From the NCBI GenBank assembly GCA_027038335.1, contig JALVWI010000294.1:1-7000 (forward strand): 7,000 bases of DNA. Reading direction: 5' to 3'. A program made the position numbers and the translations under genes. This DNA is from Campylobacterales bacterium (GTDB taxonomy: Bacteria > Campylobacterota > Campylobacteria > Campylobacterales > JALSKU01). The notes under the pieces are model-generated. The model was given only the letters and a program-made list of their open reading frames with translations, was not told where the DNA came from and made no database searches. Shown here piece after piece: positions 1 through 5,524 of this stretch (position 1 is its first letter; each line of letters starts with the position of its first letter).

Positions 1-728
1 CTTTGATCATCATCTCCCACCACACAGAGATTTTGATGAGTAGAGCAAAGTTTTTTTAAAAGTTTATATTGAAGTTCATTTGTATCTTGGTACTCATCTA
101 TCATGATGTATCTATATCTTTGACTTGTTTGGGTGCAAATATCATCATTCTCATCAAGTATCTTATAAGTTAAAGCCAATAAATCATCAAAATCAACCAA
201 GTTATTTTTAGCTATATACTCTTCATACTCTTTATATAAATTTGCTATGATTTTATAGTTGGGAAGTTCAGCTTTTGATATGGCAATTTCAGTTGAAATG
301 AGTGAATTTTTATACTTTGATATTTCATTTGCTACTAAAGATACGGGAAGTTCTGAGCCAAAGTTTTTAATAATTCTTTTTTTATCATCATTATCTATAA
401 CAACAAAATTATTATCTCTATCTAAATTTTTGATGTTAAATTTTAGGAATAAAAGACCGAATTTATGAAAAGTACAAAGCAAAGGAGGATATACCGTATC
501 ATTTATCATACTCAATGCCCTATCTCTCATCTCATTTGCAGCTTTATTGGTAAAAGTAAGAGTTAGAGTATTGGCAGGATCTATTCCTATAGAAAGAAGA
601 TAGGCAAGTCTAGAAGTGATAGTTTTTGTTTTTCCGCTTCCGGCACCTGCTAGTATCAAAATAGGACCATCTATGATAGTGGCAGCCCTTTTTTGTTCAT
701 CATTCAATCCCTCTAATATATCATTCAT
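1..728 (-). CDS. uvrD: UvrD/Rep/PcrA-family ATP-dependent DNA helicase, N-terminal part (3' end outside window)
   Basis: Superfamily 1A 3'-5' DNA helicase, which unwinds DNA in repair and replication restart. Only the first 242 residues are present; the family is usually about 650-720 residues, so the gene continues past the left edge. The minus-strand translation from ATG at 728 begins MNDILEGLNDEQKRA, with the Q-motif glutamine at about residue 12. Walker A GAGSGKT is at 28-34, motif Ia TFTNKAANEM at 58-67, motif Ic TFHKFG at 86-91, motif II DEYQDTN at 211-217, and motif III VVGDDDQ at the edge. All visible ATPase motifs are intact. An in-frame TAG lies two codons upstream of the ATG, which fixes the start; the ribosome site (AGAAG) is weak. 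Family membership is clear, but UvrD, Rep and PcrA cannot be told apart from this part. The C. jejuni gene at what I remember as the equivalent locus is called rep. Confidence 0.95.
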   Translation of the reverse strand, partial: MNDILEGLNDEQKRAATIIDGPILILAGAGSGKTKTITSRLAYLLSIGIDPANTLTLTFTNKAANEMRDRALSMINDTVYPPLLCTFHKFGLLFLKFNIKNLDRDNNFVVIDNDDKKRIIKNFGSELPVSLVANEISKYKNSLISTEIAISKAELPNYKIIANLYKEYEEYIAKNNLVDFDDLLALTYKILDENDDICTQTSQRYRYIMIDEYQDTNELQYKLLKKLCSTHQNLCVVGDDDQ

Positions 729-743
729 CTTCTATCTTTCTTA

Positions 744-769
744 ATTTTTCATTTTTCATTTTTCATTTT
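744..769. repeat. Heptanucleotide tandem repeat, ATTTTTC x3 plus partial copy
   Basis: Three perfect tandem copies of ATTTTTC (744-750, 751-757, 758-764) are followed by a five-base partial copy. The tract lies just upstream of the helicase start and would fall in its 5' untranslated region if the promoter proposed at 777-782 is right. A second heptad-periodic tract of different sequence lies at 1816-1857, on the other side of the LysR gene. Confidence 0.85.
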
Positions 770-776
770 ATATATT

Positions 777-805
777 ATTATACCTAAAAAAAAATTATAT
801 ATTAC
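777..805 (-). promoter_or_regulatory. Candidate promoter of the uvrD/rep helicase gene
   Basis: Read on the minus strand there is a perfect TATAAT -10 box (782 to 777), about 50 bases upstream of the helicase ATG. No good -35 box is present; at 17-bp spacing the hexamer is GTAATA (805 to 800). This suits Campylobacterota sigma-70 promoters, which often rely on the -10 box and T-rich upstream DNA. A run of nine A/T pairs (786-794) sits in the spacer. The region is so AT-rich that chance matches are possible. Confidence 0.45.
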
Positions 806-852
806 TTTTTATTTTAAAAGCAATAAAGTTATAATTTTCCCTTATTTGATTA

Positions 853-881
853 TTGAAAAAAATATGTTATTAAGTTATAAT
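853..881 (+). promoter_or_regulatory. Sigma-70 promoter of the LysR-type regulator gene
   Basis: TTGAAA (853-858) and TATAAT (876-881) are separated by exactly 17 bp. Transcription would start near 888, leaving a leader of about 25 bases before the GTG at 913. The -10 box lies inside the palindrome at 864-886. A strong ribosome site, AAGGA (901-905), is 7 bases before the GTG. Confidence 0.75.
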
Positions 882-886
882 AACAT
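864..886. promoter_or_regulatory. Palindromic operator candidate overlapping the LysR promoter
   Basis: A perfect inverted repeat has 9-bp arms, ATGTTATTA (864-872) and TAATAACAT (878-886), around a 5-bp centre. It covers part of the promoter spacer and the whole -10 box. LysR-type regulators commonly bind dyads next to or over their own promoter and repress themselves, so this is the natural autoregulatory site. As RNA most of it would lie upstream of the start, which argues against a terminator role. The binding protein is inferred. Confidence 0.6.
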
Positions 887-912
887 CAATATAATTATAA
901 AAGGAACTTATA

Positions 913-1812
913 GTGCTAAAAGATTTTTCTAAAATTCAGACTTTTTTAACAGTTGTAAGAGAGAAGAGTTTTTCTAGAGCTTCAAAAAAGTTAGGTATTT
1001 CTCAACCGGCTGTTACTCAACAGATAAAACTTTTTGAGGATTATGTAGAAACAAAAATAGTTGATAGAAAGAAAAACGGCATAAGACTTACAAAAGAGGG
1101 TGAAGAGATATACACCATCATGTTAAAACTTGAAAAGTGCATCTTCAATACCGAAAAAGAGATCCTAAAAGTTATAAATAAACAGCTTACATTTGTCATA
1201 GGTGCATCTTTTACCATAGGAAACTATATATTGCCAAATTATTTAAATAGAATAAAAGAGAAAATAAAAAATGATATTTTGGTTAAAATTGATCTTTCAA
1301 AGTATATATTGGAACAGTTAAAAGATAAAAAAATTGATATAGCGATGGTAGAAGCTCCGGGATTTGATGATAGTATGCTTTATCGTGAATGGATGGAGGA
1401 TGAATTGGTTCTTTTTAGCAACTCTCCCATACCTAAATATGTAAAAAAAGAGGATTTGCATAATTTTGACTGGGTATGTAGAGAAGAAGAGTCCCATACT
1501 AGACAATTAATTTCCAATGTATTTGAAGAGATGGAAATTGACTGTAAAACTTTTAATGTAAAAAGTGTCGTTTCAAGCTCAACCGCAGTCAAACAATCTA
1601 TACTAAAAGCTCCAAAAACTAAAAAACCTACCGTATCTATTATCTCCAAATTTGTTATAGAAGACGAAGTTCAAAACGGGGCATTATATAGTGCCAAAAT
1701 AAGAGGATATAAGTTTAAAAGACACTTATATATAGCTTATCTCAAAGAGAGAAGACATGATGCTTATATAGATGGAATGATTGACTTTTTGATGAATATC
1801 AAGAAAGTATAA
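913..1812 (+). CDS. LysR-family transcriptional regulator
   Basis: A 299-residue cytoplasmic DNA-binding protein of the usual LysR length. The N-terminal winged helix-turn-helix spans about residues 5-65, with the core SFSRASKKLGISQPAVTQQI at about 19-38 and the wing ending in RLTKEGEEIY (58-67). A helical linker follows. From about residue 92 there is a periplasmic-binding-protein-like effector domain, beginning TFVIGASFTIGNYILP, with KKIDIAMVEAP at about 138-148. The start is GTG with AAGGA 7 bases upstream; no better start is visible. The gene is monocistronic, divergent from the helicase and convergent with the pyrB-pepF operon. The effector and targets cannot be read from the sequence. 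The promoter-overlapping palindrome suggests autoregulation, and a divergent effect on the helicase promoter about 80 bp away is possible. No hairpin terminator is obvious after the stop. Confidence 0.95.
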   Translation: MLKDFSKIQTFLTVVREKSFSRASKKLGISQPAVTQQIKLFEDYVETKIVDRKKNGIRLTKEGEEIYTIMLKLEKCIFNTEKEILKVINKQLTFVIGASFTIGNYILPNYLNRIKEKIKNDILVKIDLSKYILEQLKDKKIDIAMVEAPGFDDSMLYREWMEDELVLFSNSPIPKYVKKEDLHNFDWVCREEESHTRQLISNVFEEMEIDCKTFNVKSVVSSSTAVKQSILKAPKTKKPTVSIISKFVIEDEVQNGALYSAKIRGYKFKRHLYIAYLKERRHDAYIDGMIDFLMNIKKV

Positions 1813-1815
1813 AAA

Positions 1816-1857
1816 AGGATATAGGGTATAGGATTTAGAATGGAGAATTGAGAGGGC
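1816..1857. repeat. Degenerate heptanucleotide repeat, six units beginning AG
   Basis: Between the stop codons of the LysR gene and the SspB-like gene the sequence falls into six consecutive 7-base units: AGGATAT, AGGGTAT, AGGATTT, AGAATGG, AGAATTG and AGAGGGC. Each begins AG, and neighbouring units differ by about one to four bases. It is G-rich for this genome and fills nearly all of the 53-base intergenic gap. It looks like a decayed member of the heptad repeat tracts seen between genes in various bacteria. No function is evident. Confidence 0.65.
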
Positions 1858-1865
1858 AAGATTCT

Positions 1866-2342
1866 TTATTTCTTTTTCTTGACCTTTCTTTTAAGAAGTT
1901 TTTTGTTGTTGGGGTTTGATAGAAAGATATCCATTGATTTTTTGATTCCGTTTTTATTATCTTTTGGTTTTTCTTCTTCATCTTCAGGCGGAGTGGCTAG
2001 ATTGATAAAGATAGGAGTATTTTCTACAATAATTTGCAAAATTGCGTAAAGAGGCACTCTCACCAAACTTCCAAAATTTTCTCTACCGAAACCGGCTTCA
2101 AAGCTAAGAATATCATCATCTAATTTAGCACTATCATAAGTATATCCTGCTAGTGTAAAAAGAGTGATAGGTTTAAAATCTGCTGTAATATATTCAGGCA
2201 AAGGAGGATCAAATGTGATATTTGCCAATGATGTTAGTATAGAAAACTCTATATCTTCATCAAAAAGATACATAATCATATCCATCGAATGTTTTATCAT
2301 CATTTCTCTAAAATTACGGTGACTTACTATATCATGCAACAT
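1866..2342 (-). CDS. Putative SspB-like protein (possible ClpXP specificity adaptor)
   Basis: A 158-residue cytoplasmic protein without signal peptide or membrane helix. Residues about 57-118 resemble E. coli SspB as I remember it: an IVL-type strand, a short turn, then LSFEAGFG (79-86), like VRFNARFG, and VRVPLYAILQIIVEN (94-108), like VSVPLAAVLAIYAREN. The core is followed by an acidic linker (PPEDEEEKPKD, 118-128) and a short, very basic tail (KKLLKRKVKKKK). This copies SspB layout: a substrate-binding core, a flexible linker and a C-terminal ClpX-docking peptide. SspB delivers ssrA-tagged and other substrates to ClpXP. The gene overlaps the end of pepF by 11 bases and has TAAGGA (2349-2354) 6 bases before its ATG, so it is the last gene of the pyrB operon. 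The resemblance is by eye. The alternative is a Campylobacterota protein of unknown function. Confidence 0.5.
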   Translation of the reverse strand: MLHDIVSHRNFREMMIKHSMDMIMYLFDEDIEFSILTSLANITFDPPLPEYITADFKPITLFTLAGYTYDSAKLDDDILSFEAGFGRENFGSLVRVPLYAILQIIVENTPIFINLATPPEDEEEKPKDNKNGIKKSMDIFLSNPNNKKLLKRKVKKKK

Positions 2343-4062
2343 TTCTTTTCCTTAACTCTTTAAATTCTTTAAGAAGATTTGCAACTTCATCTATACCTAT
2401 TTGCCAAAAAGTTTCATCGTCTATATCAAAACCGAAACTTTTTATCAAAGCTTTTGGACTTTTGCTACCTCCGCTAGATAAAAATCGGATATATTTTTTC
2501 TTAAAGCTTTCACCCTCTTTTTTATAAAGACCGTATAATGCCATCACCAAAAGTTGACCATAGCTATAAGCATAGCAATAAAAAGGTGTATGTATAAAAT
2601 GAGGGATATAACTCCACCAATATTTATACTCTTCAGTCAAATTTACACTATCTTGGAACATTTTGCTATTTTCTTCCATCCAAAATTTATTAAATTCATC
2701 CATAGTTAGTTCATCTTTTTTAGAGTGAACTTTTCTTTCAAAGGTTGTAAAGATAATTTGCCTAAAAAGTGTAGCAAAAATATCTTCAAGTTTACTTCCA
2801 TAAAGTGCCAAAAGTTCATCTTTGGGAGTAACTTTTTTCATATCATCAAACAAAAGCATTTCAGCAAAAACTGAAGCAGTTTCCGAAGTGGTAAGAGGAG
2901 TATCACTTCCAAGGTAACCTACATCTCTTGAGAGGTATTGATGGATAGCATGACCTAACTCATGAGCTACGGTAAAGATATCTCTTCTTTTTTTTGTATA
3001 ATTTAGCATAACATAAGGATGGGTATCAATGGATGCGGGATGAGAAAAAGCTCCCCCTCTTTTTTTATCTTTTGGATACACATCACACCATCCCTCATCA
3101 AAAGCTTTTGTAGCAATATCATAAAATCTAGGGCTAAAATTTTTAAAGCTTTTTAAAACCATCTCTTTAGCTTTACTAAAAGGTATCTCTTTTTCTTTGT
3201 TTTGATAAGGAGCATATCTATCGTAGTCATATAAAGTATCAAGTTCTAGTATCTCTTTTTTGATATTATAATATTCACTCACTAAATGAAAATTTTTTGA
3301 AGTTGTATTGATAAGAGCATCTACACTTTTTTTTGTTATTTTATTGTCTATATGTCTTGGTTCTTCTACGGATTTGTACTTTCTTATTTCACACTCGATT
3401 TTTAGATCTGTTTTTATCATATTGTAAATATATGAAGTTAAGTGGAGATTGTTTTTAAGCTCTTTTGAAAGAGATGCAGCAGCTTTTTTTCTTATCTCTC
3501 TATCGGGTGAATAAAGCTTTGATAGCATCTCCTCTTCGCTTAATTTTTTATCTTCAAAGTCAAATTTTATCCTACTAAAATGTTCATCAAAGAGTCTACT
3601 AAACGCTCTTGAACTTGTAAGGCTTTTTTTAAGAAGAATTTTCTCTTCACCTTGAGATAATTGATGTTTCTTCTCTTTTATAAGATTTTGCAAGTAAAAT
3701 TTATAAATACCGCTGACTTTGAGTATCTCTTTTTGTTTTGAATTATCTAAAGTATTAAATTCAAGCTCAAAAAAGAGCAAATACTCTTGAATGTCACTAA
3801 ATTTTTGTGAATATTTTGCATAAAAACCGCCATTATCTGAATCTTTGGCAAATTTTAAAAAGCTGTAAGTTGCGGCTCTTGAAATACTATTTAAGATGGT
3901 TTCATACTCTTTTAAAGCCGTTATAAACTCTTTAGATGAAAGTGATCTAAGAGTATCTTTATACTTTTTTTGAAAATTTTTAGCTTTTTTTTCTATCTTT
4001 TTTACACTTTTATCAAGTTCTTTATCGTTTTTATATAAATCTTCAAGTTTCCATTCATTCAT
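2332..4062 (-). CDS. pepF: Oligoendopeptidase F-type M3B zinc metallopeptidase
   Basis: A cytoplasmic zinc peptidase that cleaves short peptides, probably for peptide recycling. Numbering here counts from the upstream ATG at 4068; the preferred start removes two residues. The zinc motif HELGH is at 369-373 within VAHELGHAIHQYLS, and the third ligand is E396 in TTSETASVFAEM, the M3 arrangement. The C-terminal PHFIHTPFYCYAYSYGQLL is the M3B signature containing the catalytic histidine and tyrosine region. Length, about 576 residues, is normal. I choose the ATG at 4062 because GGAG (4069-4072) lies 6 bases before it; the ATG at 4068 directly abuts GGAG. The gene overlaps the end of pyrB by 8 bases (stop inside ATGAATGA) and the start of the SspB-like gene by 11, so all three are probably coupled. 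No signal peptide is present. No key residue is missing. Confidence 0.95.
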   Translation of the reverse strand: MNEWKLEDLYKNDKELDKSVKKIEKKAKNFQKKYKDTLRSLSSKEFITALKEYETILNSISRAATYSFLKFAKDSDNGGFYAKYSQKFSDIQEYLLFFELEFNTLDNSKQKEILKVSGIYKFYLQNLIKEKKHQLSQGEEKILLKKSLTSSRAFSRLFDEHFSRIKFDFEDKKLSEEEMLSKLYSPDREIRKKAAASLSKELKNNLHLTSYIYNMIKTDLKIECEIRKYKSVEEPRHIDNKITKKSVDALINTTSKNFHLVSEYYNIKKEILELDTLYDYDRYAPYQNKEKEIPFSKAKEMVLKSFKNFSPRFYDIATKAFDEGWCDVYPKDKKRGGAFSHPASIDTHPYVMLNYTKKRRDIFTVAHELGHAIHQYLSRDVGYLGSDTPLTTSETASVFAEMLLFDDMKKVTPKDELLALYGSKLEDIFATLFRQIIFTTFERKVHSKKDELTMDEFNKFWMEENSKMFQDSVNLTEEYKYWWSYIPHFIHTPFYCYAYSYGQLLVMALYGLYKKEGESFKKKYIRFLSSGGSKSPKALIKSFGFDIDDETFWQIGIDEVANLLKEFKELRKRNVA

Positions 4063-4936
4063 TTTCATCTCCGATCAATTTTTCCAATACTGCCATTCTT
4101 ATAGCTACCCCATTTTTTACTTGTTCTAGTATCTTACATCTTTTATCTTTCATACATTCATCTTCAATGTCTATGTTTCTATTGACAGGTCCGGGATGAA
4201 GTAAAAGTAACTCTCTACTTCCAAGTATCTCTTTTGTGATACAAAAATCATTTGCATAATCTTTTAATGATGCATAGATTTGGTTAGTATGTCTTTCTGT
4301 TTGAGTTCTTAAGCTCATTATAATATCAGCATCTTTAATACCTTCTTTTAAACTATAACACTTTTTAAGTTGAGTTTTGGGCATAAAATGAGGAGGTGCC
4401 ACAAGAGTGATGTCAAGTCCAAATCTACTTAATAATTCTATATTGCTATTTGCAACTCTTGAATTTTTTATATCTCCTACTATGGAGATTTTCTTACCTT
4501 TTACATTTTTTATATACCGCTTTATCGTAAAAAGATCAAGTAGTGCTTGAGTAGGGTGAGCATGACTTCCGTCACCTCCATTGATAATAGGGCAGTGAAC
4601 ATAGTTCGAGAGTATTTTAGGAACTCCGGAGTTTTTATGCCTAACCACTATAGCATTTGGTCCCATAGCATCCAAGTTTGCCGCGGTATCAAAAAGAGTC
4701 TCTCCTTTACTAGAAGAGCTTTTGGATATATCAAGACTTATGACATTTGCTCCCATTCTTTTAGCTGCAACTTCAAAACTACTTCTAGTACGAGTAGAGT
4801 TTTCAAAAAATATTGTAATGATACTTTTTCCATACAATATATCTCTAGGTTTTTCATCCAGAAACTCTTCGGCTCTTTTAAATAAAGATTCACACTCATC
4901 TATGCTAAAATCACTTGTATTGATAAGATGTCTCAA
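4055..4936 (-). CDS. pyrB: Aspartate carbamoyltransferase catalytic chain
   Basis: Catalyses carbamoyl phosphate + L-aspartate to N-carbamoyl-L-aspartate, the committed step of pyrimidine synthesis. Numbered from the upstream TTG at 4960, visible motifs are the carbamoyl-phosphate loop FFENSTRTRSSFEVAA (51-66), the SSSSKGET loop (81-88), VVRHKNSG (105-112), GDGSHAHPTQALLDLFT (129-145), GDIKNSRVANSN (162-173), the aspartate-site SLRTQTERH (216-224) and HPGPVNRNIDI (255-265). Active-site residues are intact. The frame opens at a TTG at 4960 with no ribosome site. The TTG at 4936 has AAAGGA 7 bases upstream and gives MRHLINTSDF, the usual N-terminus in this family, so I place the start there (293 residues). 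It is the first gene of an operon with pepF and the SspB-like gene. No regulatory chain pyrI is nearby. Confidence 0.96.
   Translation of the reverse strand: MRHLINTSDFSIDECESLFKRAEEFLDEKPRDILYGKSIITIFFENSTRTRSSFEVAAKRMGANVISLDISKSSSSKGETLFDTAANLDAMGPNAIVVRHKNSGVPKILSNYVHCPIINGGDGSHAHPTQALLDLFTIKRYIKNVKGKKISIVGDIKNSRVANSNIELLSRFGLDITLVAPPHFMPKTQLKKCYSLKEGIKDADIIMSLRTQTERHTNQIYASLKDYANDFCITKEILGSRELLLLHPGPVNRNIDIEDECMKDKRCKILEQVKNGVAIRMAVLEKLIGDENE
4069..4072 (-). promoter_or_regulatory. Ribosome binding site deciding the pepF start
   Basis: GGAG on the minus strand lies inside the last codons of pyrB. It is 6 bases from the ATG at 4062 and has no spacing to the ATG at 4068, so the second ATG is preferred. 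Terminating pyrB ribosomes would re-initiate here. Confidence 0.65.
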
Positions 4937-4943
4937 AGTGTTA

Positions 4944-4949
4944 TCCTTT
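4944..4949 (-). promoter_or_regulatory. Ribosome binding site deciding the TTG start of pyrB
   Basis: AAAGGA on the minus strand, 7 bases before the TTG at 4936. The in-frame TTG at 4960 is preceded only by AT-rich DNA without a purine-rich site, so this site favours the internal start. Confidence 0.75.
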
Positions 4950-4977
4950 TGTTTAATCAAATGTGATATAATATAAT
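4949..4977 (+). promoter_or_regulatory. Promoter of the glycine-zipper protein gene
   Basis: TTGTTT (4949-4954) and TATAAT (4972-4977) are 17 bp apart. A second TATAAT at 4967-4972 overlaps by one base. Transcription would begin near 4984, inside the A10 run (4981-4990). Ribosome site AAGGGG (4996-5001) is 6 bases before the ATG at 5008. The -35 box touches the pyrB ribosome site on the other strand, so the two genes share a very compact divergent control region. A clear pyrB promoter could not be resolved; on the minus strand there are only TATTAT/TATATT-like -10 boxes next to a T run, in the same 4960-5000 stretch. Confidence 0.55.
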
Positions 4978-5007
4978 ATCAAAAAAAAAATATAAAAGGG
5001 GTTAAGG

Positions 5008-5514
5008 ATGAAAAAAATAATTTTTAGTATATTATCTATTGGAATTGTCTCTTTAATGGCGGAAAGTATCAATTTTTCTGATTCTATTCCAGTGATAAAA
5101 AGTGAACCTGTTTATAAAGTAGTGACCAAAAGAACTCCATATCAAGAGTGCTGGGATGAGCAAGTACCTGTAACTTCAAACAATTCAAACGATGATACTA
5201 TCGGAGCTTTGATAGGCGGAGTAGCAGGAGGTATTTTGGGTCATCAAGTAGGAGGCGGAAATGGAAAAACTGCAGCTACCGTAGGAGGTGCTATCATAGG
5301 AACACTTGTCGGTAAAAATCTTGCGAATAAAGGAAACAGCCAAAATACTGCAACCTATCAAACACAAAGAAAATGTGTAACAAAATATAATGAAACACAA
5401 GAAGAAAAGTTTATAGGATATAAAAATGTAGGAAATTACAAAGGCAAAACTATCATAAAATATAGCGATCATCCCTTGCAAAGGATAAGACTTTTTGTAT
5501 CAATAAGCTATTAG
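5008..5514 (+). CDS. Glycine-zipper envelope protein (17-kDa surface antigen / SlyB-like)
   Basis: A 168-residue exported protein. An N-terminal signal peptide (about 1-18, MKKIIFSILSIGIVSLMA) ends in a probable signal peptidase I site. There is no lipobox cysteine, unlike SlyB-type lipoproteins. Residues 65-103 form a glycine-zipper segment (IGALIGGVAGGILGHQ, GGGNGKTAATVGGAIIG, VGKNLA) of the Rick_17kDa_Anti type, expected to pack as paired helices in or against a membrane. It is flanked by PYQECWDEQVPV (44-55) and RKCVTKYNETQEEKFIGY (121-138), where C48 and C123 could form a disulfide. The tail, from KGKTIIKYSDHPLQRI to RLFVSISY, is typical of the proteobacterial family. The precise function is unknown; relatives are linked to envelope integrity. 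It is a single gene with its own promoter, and its stop abuts the stop of the convergent DctP-like gene. Confidence 0.88.
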   Translation: MKKIIFSILSIGIVSLMAESINFSDSIPVIKSEPVYKVVTKRTPYQECWDEQVPVTSNNSNDDTIGALIGGVAGGILGHQVGGGNGKTAATVGGAIIGTLVGKNLANKGNSQNTATYQTQRKCVTKYNETQEEKFIGYKNVGNYKGKTIIKYSDHPLQRIRLFVSISY

Positions 5515-5524
5515 TTAGTTATTG
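5501..5524. terminator. Weak bidirectional hairpin over the convergent stop codons
   Basis: CAATAA-g-CTA (5501-5510) pairs with TAG-TTATTG (5516-5524) around a five-base loop, giving a 9-bp AT-rich stem with one bulged G. It spans both abutting stop codons. No immediate T run follows on either strand, so it is a poor classical intrinsic terminator, but it is the only fold seen where one is needed. Confidence 0.25.

Noticed and set aside
259..468. Plus-strand open frame of 69 codons
   Set aside because: It lies antisense inside the helicase gene, whose minus-strand frame carries all the helicase motifs.
786..794. A9 run in the helicase promoter spacer as a phase-variation tract
   Set aside because: Homopolymer A runs of this length are common in AT-rich genomes, and one sequence gives no evidence of length variation.
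1318..1649. Two minus-strand open frames inside the LysR gene
   Set aside because: They overlap the effector domain of a well-supported gene, lack ribosome sites or family features, and look like shadows.
1851..1886. CAAGA...TCTTG inverted repeat as a terminator for the LysR gene or pyrB operon
   Set aside because: It has only 5-bp arms around a long loop, with no proper GC stem or adjoining T run on either strand.
4547..4976. Two plus-strand open frames over pyrB
   Set aside because: They are antisense to conserved PyrB active-site motifs and show no recognisable protein features.
4961..4980. GATAT...ATATC dyad in the divergent region as an operator
   Set aside because: It has 5-bp arms made only of an AT alternation at a double -10 box; this is expected by chance in such sequence.
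5185..5481. Minus-strand open frame of 98 codons, serine- and cysteine-rich
   Set aside because: It is a reverse reading of the glycine-zipper gene, whose low-complexity codons keep the other strand open.
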